Source: Bacteroidota bacterium (GTDB lineage Bacteria; Bacteroidota; Bacteroidia; AKYH767-A; 2013-40CM-41-45). Taken from it: DNA of 64,000 nucleotides. Position numbers and translations under genes: made by a program. Below are positions 17,933 through 27,572 of this stretch, piece by piece. Under the pieces are notes generated by a model. The model was given only the letters and a program-made list of their open reading frames with translations, searched no databases and had not been told where the DNA came from. The DNA is taken from positions 124,001 to 188,000 of the forward strand of contig JADJFC010000014.1 of the NCBI GenBank assembly GCA_016708785.1, in the 5' to 3' direction. The stretch's first letter is position 1, and every line of letters starts with the position of its first letter.

Positions 17933-19066
17933 TTAGCTGATACATTTCCATTTTAATTCGGGATCATAATAAATATTTCCGCAAGCCATTTGCCCTAAAA
18001 AAAGTTGAAAATCCGTTCCTTGCCCTAAAATAATTCTATTACCATAACTATATTTTCGTTCAGCAGTTGTTTCTGATTTCGAAGGCACATAACATGCCTT
18101 ATTATGCTTTCTGTTCAATGCATAATAACAGCAAATCCCACGACGCAGTTTCAACACCTTTTCTATCAATCAAGCAATCCTTCCATTTGCATTTCTGATT
18201 TTTCCACTAGCATTATCAAAACCAAAATTTGCATTTCAAGATTTGTCAATGATGTCGGACATTCACCTTGTGAACTCCACCAAAATTAATTCTGTCTTCT
18301 TTTCCGGTCTTATCTTTATACCCATATTGATTTAAAAAATATTCAGGCCCTTTTGTTTTATAAATTCCATTGGTAGGCTCGGGTGTCATTAATGTAATGA
18401 TTGCAGATTCTATCTTAGCAAAATTCGCAACTCGAATTGCTTCACTTCCCATCCTAAATAATCAGGCTCGGAAAATCCGTTTGGTTTAATACCCAATTCT
18501 GCTTCCAATGTATACCCTCCACAATTGGGGGCTTCACATGTTACAAAATTTCCAAACTATCAACGTTTTGATGTTAAGCGATTAATCCGCGATAACTCAT
18601 TTAAAGTTTTTTTTGCTATTAATAGATGTTTCTAATTCTAATAACTTAAAAATACCATGTTCCTCCAGTAATCCAAGTGCTGAAACTTCTTTAGCAATTT
18701 CTGAATCAGGAGTATCAACATAACCCAAAACTTGGTTTGAATTAGTTACAGAAAAAATAATAGTCCCTTCAATCTTTTAGTCATTACATCAGAGGGGTTT
18801 TCACACTTCAATAAAAATCCGGAAAATCTTACTTCGGGATATTTTGGATAGAGAATAAGTTGCGCATTGGGTGCAGGATAAATTCCTCCTCACCACTTAT
18901 CCATGAAAAATCCAAGTTTCGCCTTAAACCCTTCCTTTTCCCAGTCACCAGCTTCTTCTGTTTTAATTTCTCAAATCGGCAAGATATTTAGAATCTCAAA
19001 ATTCCTCCCTAGATAAGCTTGGTTTTTGGAATTGTCGTTGGGTGCGGAATTTTTAATAAACCTCAC
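17933..19066 (-). pseudogene. MvaI/BcnI-type restriction endonuclease, broken by frameshifts
   Basis: Pieces in different frames line up along the MvaI/BcnI family. From the N-terminus they are QAYLG/NFEILNILP, YPAPNAQLILYPKYPEVRFS, LGYVDTPDSEIAKEV, GGYTLEAELGI, SEPDYLGWEVKQ, GIYKTKGPEYFLNQYG, NRKHNKACYVPS and LGQGTDFQLFLGQM with GNIYYDPELK. EPDYLGWEVK fits the D..E.K catalytic site. MvaI and BcnI are monomeric enzymes cutting CCWGG and CCSGG. A GTG start at 19066 overlaps the end of the upstream methyltransferase by 14 nt. At least five frame changes are needed, mostly at short runs, so the gene may be intact in the cell. Family confidence is high, specificity is inferred. Confidence 0.75.
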
Positions 19067-20230
19067 CCTTTTTCAGAGAATTTTTAAGATTTTTAGGTTC
19101 ATCCAAAACTTTTACAATGTTCTTACCAACGGCTTCCATTAGTGGAACTACCACGGAATTACCAAACTGTTTATAAGCTTGATTATCTGACACCGGAATT
19201 TTGAAGTTATCTGGAAATCCTTGAAGTCTTGCACATTCTGCAGGAGTTAATCTTCTGGGATTATTATCTTTTTGTGGAATTAATATCTCAGCCCCATCTT
19301 TATAATATCGTGCACTTAGTGTCCGAGGCTCCGTTTAAACCGCAACCCTTTGCTTTGTGTTTCTTGGCATAATCTTGCAAATAATTCCACAATTTATCTG
19401 AAAGTGTATATTTTGGATCAACTTGGTCCGACAAAATATCTTTGATTGCAAATTTAGCTTCATTCATTTCGGGAAACTTAAAGTTTTCCTTTCCTTTAAA
19501 GTTAGTATTCGAAAGCCAACGAGAATGATTCTCTCTCTATGTTGAGGAACTCCATCTAACACTTTAAAATGTATGAATAACCCAGTTCTTTCAGGGTATT
19601 TTTATGATCTCAAATGTTTTCCTTTATCATGAGACACAAGATTTTTACATTTTCAGTAAAAATGCTTTGGGTTTTTTTGTGTTTGATTATTCATGCAACA
19701 TCAAGAATAAAGTGCCTGAGTTTCATCTAAAACCCATAATGCTCTTCCCAATGCATTTTTCTTTGATACACCGGCATTGAAAATGGTTGACAGGAATCCA
19801 CCTAATAAAATATCATGATCTGGAATGTCATGTTCAGAAATCTTGGTAATGTCTCAGGTAATTGCTTACCAAAATTTGCTTAGTAAGTCTTCTTAGAGTA
19901 TTTTATTCACTGGTAAAAACACAACTTCCCCAAGATTCTGAAAAGCTAAACGGTCCCACCAATTCCGGCAAAAGATCTATAAATTTAAATTTGAGGATTC
20001 GACTTTGGGGAAGGAACATCCCATTTATTGGAAAGAGCTGAAAAGAGGGTCGCTAAAACTTTTGGGTTTTTACCAATACTCTTCAAATAATTTGCTGCGT
20101 TTGGTTTATACTTAAGTCCACTTTTATTACGTGATTTTGCAAAAGTGCGTAAAAAAGCCAGCCCGTCTTCCGCAAACTTATCCGTTTCAATTTCCAGCTT
20201 TGATTTGATCTCCGAATATTTCTTTCCCAT
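19053..20230 (-). pseudogene. Dcm-like DNA cytosine-C5 methyltransferase, broken by frameshifts
   Basis: The N-terminal ~85 residues (MGKKYSEIKSKLEIE...) are a Dcm-like extension. The family motifs follow in fragments: motif I as FKFIDL-(F/L), motif IV recoverable as GG-F-(P)CQPFS if one base is added near 19790, motif VI as ENVKNL, motif VIII as VPQHRERIILVG, IX as RRLTPAECARLQGFPDNF, and X as QAYKQFGNSVVVP. It methylates C5 of cytosine and would protect against the REase that overlaps its 3' end. Lesions are single missing bases next to homopolymers. Vsr lies just upstream on the same strand, as with Dcm of enterobacteria. Confidence 0.8.
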
Positions 20231-20295
20231 AACGGCTGTAATATCGCAAAAAATCGGGGACTTTAGTTTTAATATAAGATGAAAATTGATCACGG

Positions 20296-20683
20296 TCAAT
20301 TTCCAAACAATCTGTTAAGTGATTTCTCTCTGGTTTTTGGTTTCAGCTTACATTCAAAAACAACCAAGACCCTCCAGCCTTCCTTCTTTAATTTTCTTTG
20401 ATTTAATTTATCCCTATTTGAATTAGATGTAATCTTGTCAGTCCACCATATTGTTCTTGTTTCCGGAATTGAAAAATATTTGCAGTTTTATGTCCGTGCC
20501 AGAAACAGCCGACTAAAAACGACGGTTTTCAATTTTGGAAAACTATGGGCTTTCGGAAGATTTTGTCGCAAAGCCTATATCGTAATCCTTGAAAATTTTC
20601 GAACCAAAGTTCGGGTAAGTATCCTTGCTTTTGATTTGACTCATATTATCACTTCGAACTTTCGCACTATGAGTATCGGTCAT
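20296..20683 (-). pseudogene. vsr: Vsr very-short-patch-repair endonuclease, frameshifted
   Basis: ATG at 20683 gives MTDTHSAKVRSDNMSQIKSK, matching the Vsr start (RS..M..I...DT.PE). After a frame change comes the hallmark GCFWHGHK (near 20500), then IPETRTIWWTDKITSNSNRD, then GWRVLVVFECKLK, ending NRLFGN. Vsr nicks 5' of T in T:G mismatches that arise by deamination of 5-methylcytosine. Its position between two C5 methyltransferase genes fits that task. At least three single-base lesions are present; the gene is a little shorter than the usual 140-150 aa because of missing bases. Confidence 0.8.
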
Positions 20684-20717
20684 CTCTTCAATTATTCTCC
20701 AGTCATAAAAATTACAA

Positions 20718-21715
20718 TTACTTCAATAAATGCTTATGCAAATGCTTTTTGATATTTTCCGATTGAATATAGCGGGTGGGAGGGTGCTTCCAATCCAGTA
20801 AAGCAAGAGCAGTGCGGCTAATGTCCGGAAATTTGTAGGGGGGAAATGACGAGCAATGAGTGCTTCACGGAGTAATCGTTGTTTTTGTTGGATGTGAGCT
20901 GACCTTTAGAAGGATTTAAGCATCCACCTGTAATAGTAGTCGAACAATCATCCCAACGAAGTCGTCCGTAAATATCATTAAAACCTACATTTCTTTCCTT
21001 TAGCAATCCAAAATACTTCTTTGGTAAATCTTTCCAGCTCCCTCCGTTTTTGGGTACGTTTTATTCTTTCCATTACTTTGTCAGAATGTTTTGGAAATAT
21101 CTTGTGTAACGGATCTTTGGTTCTTGATGTCGGTTCCATTTCACCAATTATATCTCTAACTGTAACCAACTCATTTGTTGGTTTTGCAATATTGATTTCA
21201 CCTAGAAGAGATCCAACTAAAACTAATCTTCTTCTACTTTGTGGTACGCCATATTTTTTCACATTTACAACATCAAAGTCAACAAAATATCCTAACTCTT
21301 TCAATTCACTTATCATTTCTTTAAATAAATAATATTTCTGTAGTGCTGGAACATTTTCCATCATGATGGTGAATGGTTTTAAGGCTTTCACAATACGCAA
21401 GTATTCCAATATTAAATTATTTCTACTGTCTTGAACATTTGATTTATTTAAACGTCTAACAGATGAAAATCCCTGACAAGGAGGGCATCCAGCTAATAGA
21501 TGGATTCGTTTACCATTAAGATTGCGTTTTATTTCAGCAATCGAAACTTTACGTATATCCTTTGTAATTACTGTGGTATTAGGATGATTTAAACTATATG
21601 TCTTTGATGCAATTTCGTTAATTTCAAAGGCTACCATTGTTTTGAATTCCGCTTTATGCATACCTTCTGTCAATCCCCCGCAACCACTAAATATGTCAAT
21701 TGATATTAGCTCCAT
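20718..21715 (-). CDS. Second DNA cytosine-C5 methyltransferase, C-terminus frameshifted
   Basis: The first 230 residues are intact: motif I SIDIFSGCGGLTEGM, motif IV LLAGCPPCQGFSSV with catalytic Cys, motif VI MMENVPAL, and motif VIII GVPQSRRRLVLVGS. The frame changes near 21000 and continues in KERNVGFNDIYGRLRWDDCS with TITGGCLNPSKG (target recognition end/motif IX). The end is degraded, but an IGSTLPPAIF stretch near 20755 is a plausible motif X. ATG 21715 lies 1 nt after the stop of the upstream 175-aa gene, so the two are translationally coupled. It is a different branch from the Dcm-like enzyme; its target is unknown. Confidence 0.85.
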
Positions 21716-21716
21716 A

Positions 21717-22244
21717 TTAAAATAAATCTTTTGTTCTTCTTATATTTTTGTAACCTGCATATTCCATATATTCAACCGCCATTTTTCTTTTATCTTCTGT
21801 CTCAGGCCTGCCATATCTGTCTGATTTGAAATTAACATATATATTACCATCCTCACAGAAATACATTTCACCCCCGATATAAGCTTTGGCACAACCTGTA
21901 ATATTGGTATGACAAACAAATGGTTTATTAATAGAGGAGCGTAGGTAATTTGTTGTTCCCTCCCATATTATTTTAATACTAACATTATCAATAATCCATA
22001 AAAAACACTTAGGGCGATAACTGTTACCTTCAAGTATTTTATGTGTTTCAAGTTCTTCCAACGTGATTTCCTTGTATTGGAATGGATCATTATTATCTAT
22101 TCCATCATGGATTAATGAAAGAAATTCGATATTTTCTTTTTCTCCTTCATGTAAATCTCTCTCGATAGACTTTGTAGGACTACGTTCAAATGGATCAATT
22201 AAAGGAGCTAATACTGAAATGTGGCGTTCGTTTAGTTTAGGCAT
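21717..22244 (-). CDS. Unknown 175-aa protein coupled to the methyltransferase
   Basis: No family is recognised. The protein (MPKLNERHISVLAPLIDPFE...) is charged, with a central beta-rich part (CFLWIIDNVSIKIIWEGTTN) and the segment AYIGGEMYFCEDGNIYVNFK and DRYG before a helical Arg-rich end. It is one of the few intact frames of the island. The stop is 1 nt before the methyltransferase ATG; the start is 17 nt after the stop of the receiver-like gene. A GTG 9 nt upstream is an alternative start. Its place suggests a specificity, endonuclease or accessory subunit of the restriction system, but no catalytic motif is visible. Confidence 0.6.
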   Translation of the reverse strand: MPKLNERHISVLAPLIDPFERSPTKSIERDLHEGEKENIEFLSLIHDGIDNNDPFQYKEITLEELETHKILEGNSYRPKCFLWIIDNVSIKIIWEGTTNYLRSSINKPFVCHTNITGCAKAYIGGEMYFCEDGNIYVNFKSDRYGRPETEDKRKMAVEYMEYAGYKNIRRTKDLF

Positions 22245-22261
22245 TTTAGTCACGTATTAAA

Positions 22262-23081
22262 TTAAGCAATACCCTTATCTAGAGTTTCTTCTAATTTAAA
22301 AATGGAATAATTTCTTACAACATCAGAATATGAAAGTTTTTTTAAAGAATTAAAATCGTGCAGAATAGCTCCTTCATCGGGGCTTATTAATAAACCTTTT
22401 TCTTGGTTAAAGAACACATATCCTCTAGATTCATTAAGTAAATTTTCTATTGTGTAATTATTAATATCAAACTGTTTTTTTCAGTTCTTCCAGCAATCAT
22501 TTTGCCAACAATTCTCTCCAAATATAAAATGTCCGATGCTTTTTTAAGAAGCATTTGGTTCAAAAGCACATCAAAGCCTTGTATTTTTATTTGCACATTA
22601 TCTGTAATCTTCCCAAGAATATACTGAAGTATAAATTCCTCTGAAGAAAATACAGAATGTGTTGTACTACCTTTTAAAAATAATTGCAACCTTTTTGCAA
22701 ATGGATTAAAGATTTCTTTATTTAGAAATTGTGGGATTTCATTTCTAACCTTTGAATATACAAATACAAAAGATTGAGTCGAATTAAGAATTTCTAAAAG
22801 TAAAGATTGTGATTCTGTTGGTTCGACATTCCATATTCCCAATCATAAATTATTACATCTGGTAAAATTCCTTATTTGTGTCTAAGGCAATTGAAGGGTT
22901 TTTATATCCCGTCAACTTTATTAACCCATTTTACGGCGTACTTACTACAATATTTTTATAAGTTCTTGAAGAAAATGTAATGACCCCGTTTTCGGAAATT
23001 GATAGATGATATAATTCATCGGCTGAAATCGCCTGATTATAGACTTCATTTTCAATAAACTCGCATTTGGAGGAATTCATC
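22262..23081 (-). pseudogene. Receiver-domain-like protein, frameshifted
   Basis: A likely start is ATG 23081 (MNSSKCEFIENEVYNQAISA). After two frame changes comes PDVIIYDWEYGMS, which resembles the strand-3 phosphoacceptor region of response-regulator receivers, then STQSFVFVYSKVRNEIPQFL and RLQLFLKGSTTHSVFSSEEF (strand-5 Lys region). The 131-aa part 22447-22842 is the longest intact frame. The C-terminus (SRGYVFFNQEKGLLISPDEG) is in yet another frame. It follows an ATPase whose last module is histidine-kinase-like, so the two could form a signalling pair. No DNA-binding domain is seen. The family assignment is by pattern only. Confidence 0.55.
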
Positions 23082-23188
23082 GTAATTAAAAGACATTTTT
23101 GTACTATTCATAATTATTGGAAATTACTTTTGAAAAGTCAAGTAAAATTGTGCTCCGTTTTAATCCTGAATCCAGTCTCTATCCTTTG

Positions 23189-25793
23189 CTAAATAAATAT
23201 CTCCTCTCTTTTCATTATGTTCATATAGTGCTTGCACACATAAAGTCCTAAGCCACTTGGTGGAAATTTCAAACTGTATCCTGGCTGAAACAAGTAGGGC
23301 ATAATTGAATCATGAATTCCTTCTCCATTGTCAGCAACAATTATTGTTCTGTCTGCTGCATCAATTCTCAATCTAATTTTACGGTCTTGTATTTTCCGGT
23401 TTGTCCATCCAAACAAGAGTTGTCAAAATGGTTTGTGAGATTTGATTCAATGCTCCATACCTGCTTTGATTTCAAAATCTTGGTCTGTGTTGTAATTAAA
23501 ATCAATATTTAATGTCTTAAATCTTTCTCTTGAAAACGGAGAGAACATAAGTAACTGATTTGGAAACTTTAAATTGAATTGGGTCTTCGTTTCTTAATGC
23601 TCTTAGCGGACTTAATCGTAAATTTCAGATTCTAATGCTTGTGGGTGTCTTTTAAATCTTCAAGTTTAAATTTTCAAACTTGCCGCTTCCAAGCACTTCT
23701 AAAACTCCGTAATAAAATTTGAAGTTGTCTTGCTGATTTCATGCAAGGCAACCCAGTCCAAACCAAAACCAGCTTGCTCTGTAAGCATATCTTGTACTTC
23801 TGAATTTGTTTTAAGTTGTCTTCAAGATTGTGTAATGACTTTGACAAACCAACCAACTTGCCTTTTCTTTGGTTGATGTCGCCAAGTTCCTTTATGTTAT
23901 CAAAAAGTTTGTAACGGTCTAAGGTAATATCGTAGTTGGCATTTATATTTGAAATAATCTTTGCCGATTGGTCTGGAAATCCTTTTAGTGCTTTTGGTTC
24001 TCTTACGAAATCACCTGACAACTTATTGTATTCATCTCTCTTTCCGATGTAATCTATTTCAAGAAAATAAGTAACTGCTTTTACCAATTCAGTCAGGTCA
24101 TTGAATGCACGATTTTTAATCATACCTTCTCTGTTAGTTTTGTCTATGAGGTCAATGTTTGTGGATTGGTCAATTTCAATATTACCCATCATGTGGTAAT
24201 ATGACATTCTGTAGCTTGTTTGATTTTGTCTTTAAAGCCCACAATCTGTTTCCCGTTCGTTCTCGCTAAAAAACATTTATTCATCTCTGTATATAGACAG
24301 TCCACCGTAATCTTCTAAATAATGTTTGAATTCTTTCTCATCATCTGAATTTCTAGCTGGCTTGTCGATACCAAACATCAATGTGAATGTGAAAGAACCA
24401 CACAGGTTTACGCCAAAGTTTTCTTTCGTTTTCTATTTTGAACCAATGATTTTTATCAATGGTTTTAAATCTAACTTTTGGTCTTTACGATTAAAACTTG
24501 TTAATGGAACATTATAAGGCGGTTCAAAAATATATTCGTAATCAAAATTTCCCCACTCGTCAACAATCCCGTAAATACTAAATACCGGGTCGTATTTCTT
24601 GTAAGTAATTTCTTCGTCTAACGCTTTTACTTGTTGGCAAAAGAATGATGCTTTGAAGGCCGGAGTTTTAGAATTTGGATTTGGATTTGGCGAATTGAGT
24701 TTTAAAATCGTCCTATTGATTTCCTTAATTTCACCTTCTGTCAATTCAAACCCTTCTCTGCCACCAAAAATTATTAGTTGTGTTCCGCTGTTTTTTGTTC
24801 CATAATCTCTTGAAATAGGTTGCGATAAGGTAACTTTACATCTTCTAAATCCTTGTGTGATCCAAGCAAATTGAAATCATCCCAATTTATTTTCAAAACA
24901 TACTCGTAATTGTTTTCCTAATTTGTTTTAATAATTAGCTTTTCCCTAGGCGGTGGCTTGCAAATCTTCCTACTCCTTTTTCCCTAATGGTATTCGTCCT
25001 TTATTTTCGGCTTTGATAATTTTTAAATAGTTCTCGAAAATTTCAAGTTTATCTTCTCTTATAGCTTTTTCTCTTTCTCGCTTCAACCTTTCTTTGACAT
25101 TTGTTTTCAATGTGGAAGCGGGTCTTAGCCAGCCCATTTCAATTTGTTCTTTTGTCATTCCACTTCCATCATCTTCAATGATTATAACTGGTCCGTCATA
25201 CTCATTAAATTCATAAAGCGTTTCGGGTATTTCTTGAAGATTTGGGACTTTTCAATTTTTACCTTGCAGTATGTTGCACCAGCATCAATAGAGTTTTTTA
25301 ATTCTAAAATTCCAACTCTCTCTGATGCGATAAGTTGTTCTCCTAAAACCTGAACAAGGTGTGCATCGGCTTTAAAATTTAAGAGTATACCCCCTCCAAG
25401 ACACAATTCGTCTAAGAATTGCGGCTTTACTTTTCTGACCGCATCGTTGTAATCGTAAAACTCAGTGTTTTGAGTCTTTTCAAGTATTTCACCTTTTTCA
25501 TCTTTAAACGAAACAGGATTTGAAAATAGTTTAAAGTCAGAAATCTCAACAAAGTAATGGTCAACTGTTTTCTTGTCAATAAATGGTGGTTTGGTTATTT
25601 TGCCATAAGCATAAAAAACTCCTTCTCCTTTTTTATCTGGTTCATAGTAAACAACTTCAATAGGCAACTGACTAAATTGATTAAGATAGTTCTTGCTGGA
25701 AGTTGCAGGAAAATGATAATACTTACCAAGAAAGTCATTATAGTCGCTATCAGATCGATATTGAGTTAAAATAAGACAATTTCTTTCTTCCAT
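23189..25793 (-). pseudogene. Large ATPase with two GHKL modules and EVE/PUA-like N-terminus, frameshifted
   Basis: Pieces at 25793-25182, 25158-24970, 24744-24433, 24207-23674 and 23416-23189 are collinear parts of one ~870-aa protein. The N-terminus (NCLILTQYRSDSDYNDFLGK...VVYYEPDKKGEGVFYAYGKI) looks like an EVE/PUA-type fold. GHKL module 1 has all four motifs: ELKNSIDAGA (N), IIEDDGSGMT (G1), KGVGRFASHRLG (G2) and GTKNSGTQLIIFGG (G3), closest to MutL/MORC/Hsp90. After a helical linker, module 2 has IIVADNGEGI and FQPGYSLKFPPSGLGLYVCK, closest to histidine kinases. Lesions are single missing bases, for example in the T4 run 25249-25252 and near 24977-24984. GHKL ATPases of the MORC/MutL type are known in restriction systems. 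It is the first gene of the island. Confidence 0.75.
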
Positions 25794-26054
25794 TATTCTT
25801 TCTTCTTTATTGCTGATTGCAATTTATAAGTATCCTCTTTAAGTTCTATTGAAATTAAGCTAAACATTCGCCCTCTCATTTTACTATATAAGAACTACTT
25901 TAATACTGCTAATTGCTGCTAAGTTTGCTTATTACGCAAATTTAATGATAAACGAGTATGATTTTCAATTATAAACAATTATTATTCCTGTAGATACAAA
26001 CAATTTCTTGCATTGAATGGACAGATTTCTGTCTCTCAATTTCACAATTTAAAC

Positions 26055-26300
26055 TCATTTCTCTAAAACTTGTTTTAGTACGATTTCCATTGAATTGTCT
26101 CTACCCAAAACATTCCCAAATTCCGCTATCGAATCCTCATCCGAATAGATTCCATTACGATCATTCCAACATAACCATTCGATTAACTCAGTTCTCGACC
26201 AAGTCGACAATTCCTTTTTCAGAGCTTCCGGTTCCAGCTTCATCAGTTTATAAAAAGGATGTCTAAGTTCTCGCCTTTGATTTATTGATATCAAATCCAT
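26055..26300 (-). CDS. Small conserved-looking protein of unknown function
   Basis: The 81-aa product (MDLISINQRRELRHPFYKLM...) is mainly helical, with a motif LSTWSRTELIEWLCWNDRNG and an acidic stretch YSDEDSIAEFG. No signal peptide or metal site is seen. It stands alone between the defence island and a lipoprotein gene. The reading frame uses ordinary codons and a clean ATG, which supports that it is real. The gap 25794-26054 is AT-rich and shows no gene. Confidence 0.55.
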   Translation of the reverse strand: MDLISINQRRELRHPFYKLMKLEPEALKKELSTWSRTELIEWLCWNDRNGIYSDEDSIAEFGNVLGRDNSMEIVLKQVLEK

Positions 26301-26485
26301 CTTAAGAAAGTTTGTTCTAAGCCCAACTTTTATTCTTTAGTCTAAAAGGTAAAAAATGTATGTCAAACAAGGATCAAAAAATGCAACTCATTAATAAATT
26401 TTATTTCGTTGAATGTCATATTGTATTCAAATTATATTTCATGATTGAATAAAGTAAATACGATTGAAAAGCATTGTACATTTTT

Positions 26486-26528
26486 TCATATCACTTTAGT
26501 AAGGTTAAACCTTACTAAAGTGATATGA
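26486..26528. promoter_or_regulatory. Perfect 21-bp inverted repeat with 1-nt loop
   Basis: Arms tcatatcactttagtaaggt(t) and its reverse complement meet around one A. There is no T-run after either arm, so it is not a normal intrinsic terminator. It lies about 90 bp beyond the terminator-like hairpin of the DUF6438-like gene and about 190 bp before the small gene at 26055-26300. It might be a dyad operator or a remnant of a mobile element end. The rest of 26301-26485 is AT-rich without features. Confidence 0.6.
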
Positions 26529-26579
26529 ACATCAAAAACATTACTTTAAAATCCAGAGATCAAAATAATCATTCACAAA

Positions 26580-26620
26580 AAAAAAAGCCCCCCCACTCCC
26601 GCAGAAAGGCTTTTTTTCCT
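26580..26620 (-). terminator. Rho-independent terminator of the 26632-27255 gene
   Basis: On the minus strand aaaaaaagcc pairs with ggcttttttt around a GC-rich interior, directly after the stop codon, and is followed by a long T run. Confidence 0.65.
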
Positions 26621-26631
26621 AGCCTCAGAAA

Positions 26632-27255
26632 TTATTTTGAAGGCTGCGTTGATGAAACGGTTTTTGGACCGGGGTCTGTGCCGACCAGGTCGGAAATTTT
26701 GAAGAGCTTTTCTATGGTTGTTCTTAGGTTGCTTAACTCAGCCGGAGTTCCGTCCATAAATTCTACGAGTGTTTTTGTTCTTGCTAGGCCGGAAGCGTCA
26801 TTAGCTGATTGCAATACGCTATAGGTTACTTCTATCAGTGGAAGATCGGGAGTGTATACATGCTCATCGGCAATTCCAAAGAAGTTTGAATTATCCATGA
26901 GCGTTTGAAACTCTGTAAATGTATTTTTAGGAATGTCGAAAGAACGCTCGCCAACGAATGATACATTTCTTACTCCAATAAATGTGGCTACATTGTTTGG
27001 ATAAACCATGAATACATAATCATTCACAGCAGTGCGCGCAGATTCATGGCGAATGGTGAGAATAGGTGCCATATCTTTCGGTTGAACTGCATCGGTTCTG
27101 GCTTCGCGAGATAAATCCGAAGTGTTATTTCCAACGGTTGATCCGATTGGTGCTACGTTTTCCTTTTCACAGGAAGTGGTAGTAAAAATGGCTGCTACAA
27201 TAAATATAAGTAACAATCCACCTATTGTTCCGATAACTTTTTTTGAGGGTTTCAT
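26632..27255 (-). CDS. Lipoprotein with DUF6438-like domain
   Basis: The 207-aa protein has an N-terminal hydrophobic segment ending in a lipobox-like TTTSCEKEN, with Cys followed by acidic/lysine residues. After a ~40-residue linker comes a domain with the pattern ILTIRHESARTAVNDYVFMV, then ATFIGVRNVSFVGERSFDIP and FTEFQTLMDNSNFFGI. This order of strands and helix is typical of DUF6438. Function is unknown. A strong terminator follows. The gene is monocistronic. Confidence 0.7.
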   Translation of the reverse strand: MKPSKKVIGTIGGLLLIFIVAAIFTTTSCEKENVAPIGSTVGNNTSDLSREARTDAVQPKDMAPILTIRHESARTAVNDYVFMVYPNNVATFIGVRNVSFVGERSFDIPKNTFTEFQTLMDNSNFFGIADEHVYTPDLPLIEVTYSVLQSANDASGLARTKTLVEFMDGTPAELSNLRTTIEKLFKISDLVGTDPGPKTVSSTQPSK

Positions 27256-27451
27256 CGCCGTCTTTTTAATACTGTTTATAAATACATGAACTAATTAACG
27301 GGACAAATTTACTGTCAATTTCAAAGGGGTTTTTACTTATTCGATGAGCGCCGCAATTTGAAGGCTGAAATGCCGGAATGGATGGCTGTTTGTTTGGGTA
27401 CGTTTTTGGTTTTGCTAAGATAAGAGAATTGAATGTAGAAACACTAAACTC

Positions 27452-27549
27452 CTCTGCGGTTTTTCTGCGTATTCTGCGTATTCTGCGGGTGAAATTTAAC
27501 TGTGATTATTTCCCGCAGAATTGCGCAGAATACGCAGAAAATCCGCAGA
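27452..27549. repeat. Dispersed ctgcggg hairpin, copy B
   Basis: Arms at 27452-27489 and 27512-27549 are inverted copies with a few mismatches; the arms contain the internal word ttctgcgtattctgcg. The copy sits right after the LytTR regulator gene (which ends at 27573 on the minus strand). The rest of 27256-27451 shows no feature. Confidence 0.8.
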
Positions 27550-27572
27550 AATTAATTTGCTTAATAAGCTTT

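Noticed and set aside
20435..20752. A 105-codon frame on the plus strand
   Set aside because: The opposite strand encodes clear Vsr motifs.
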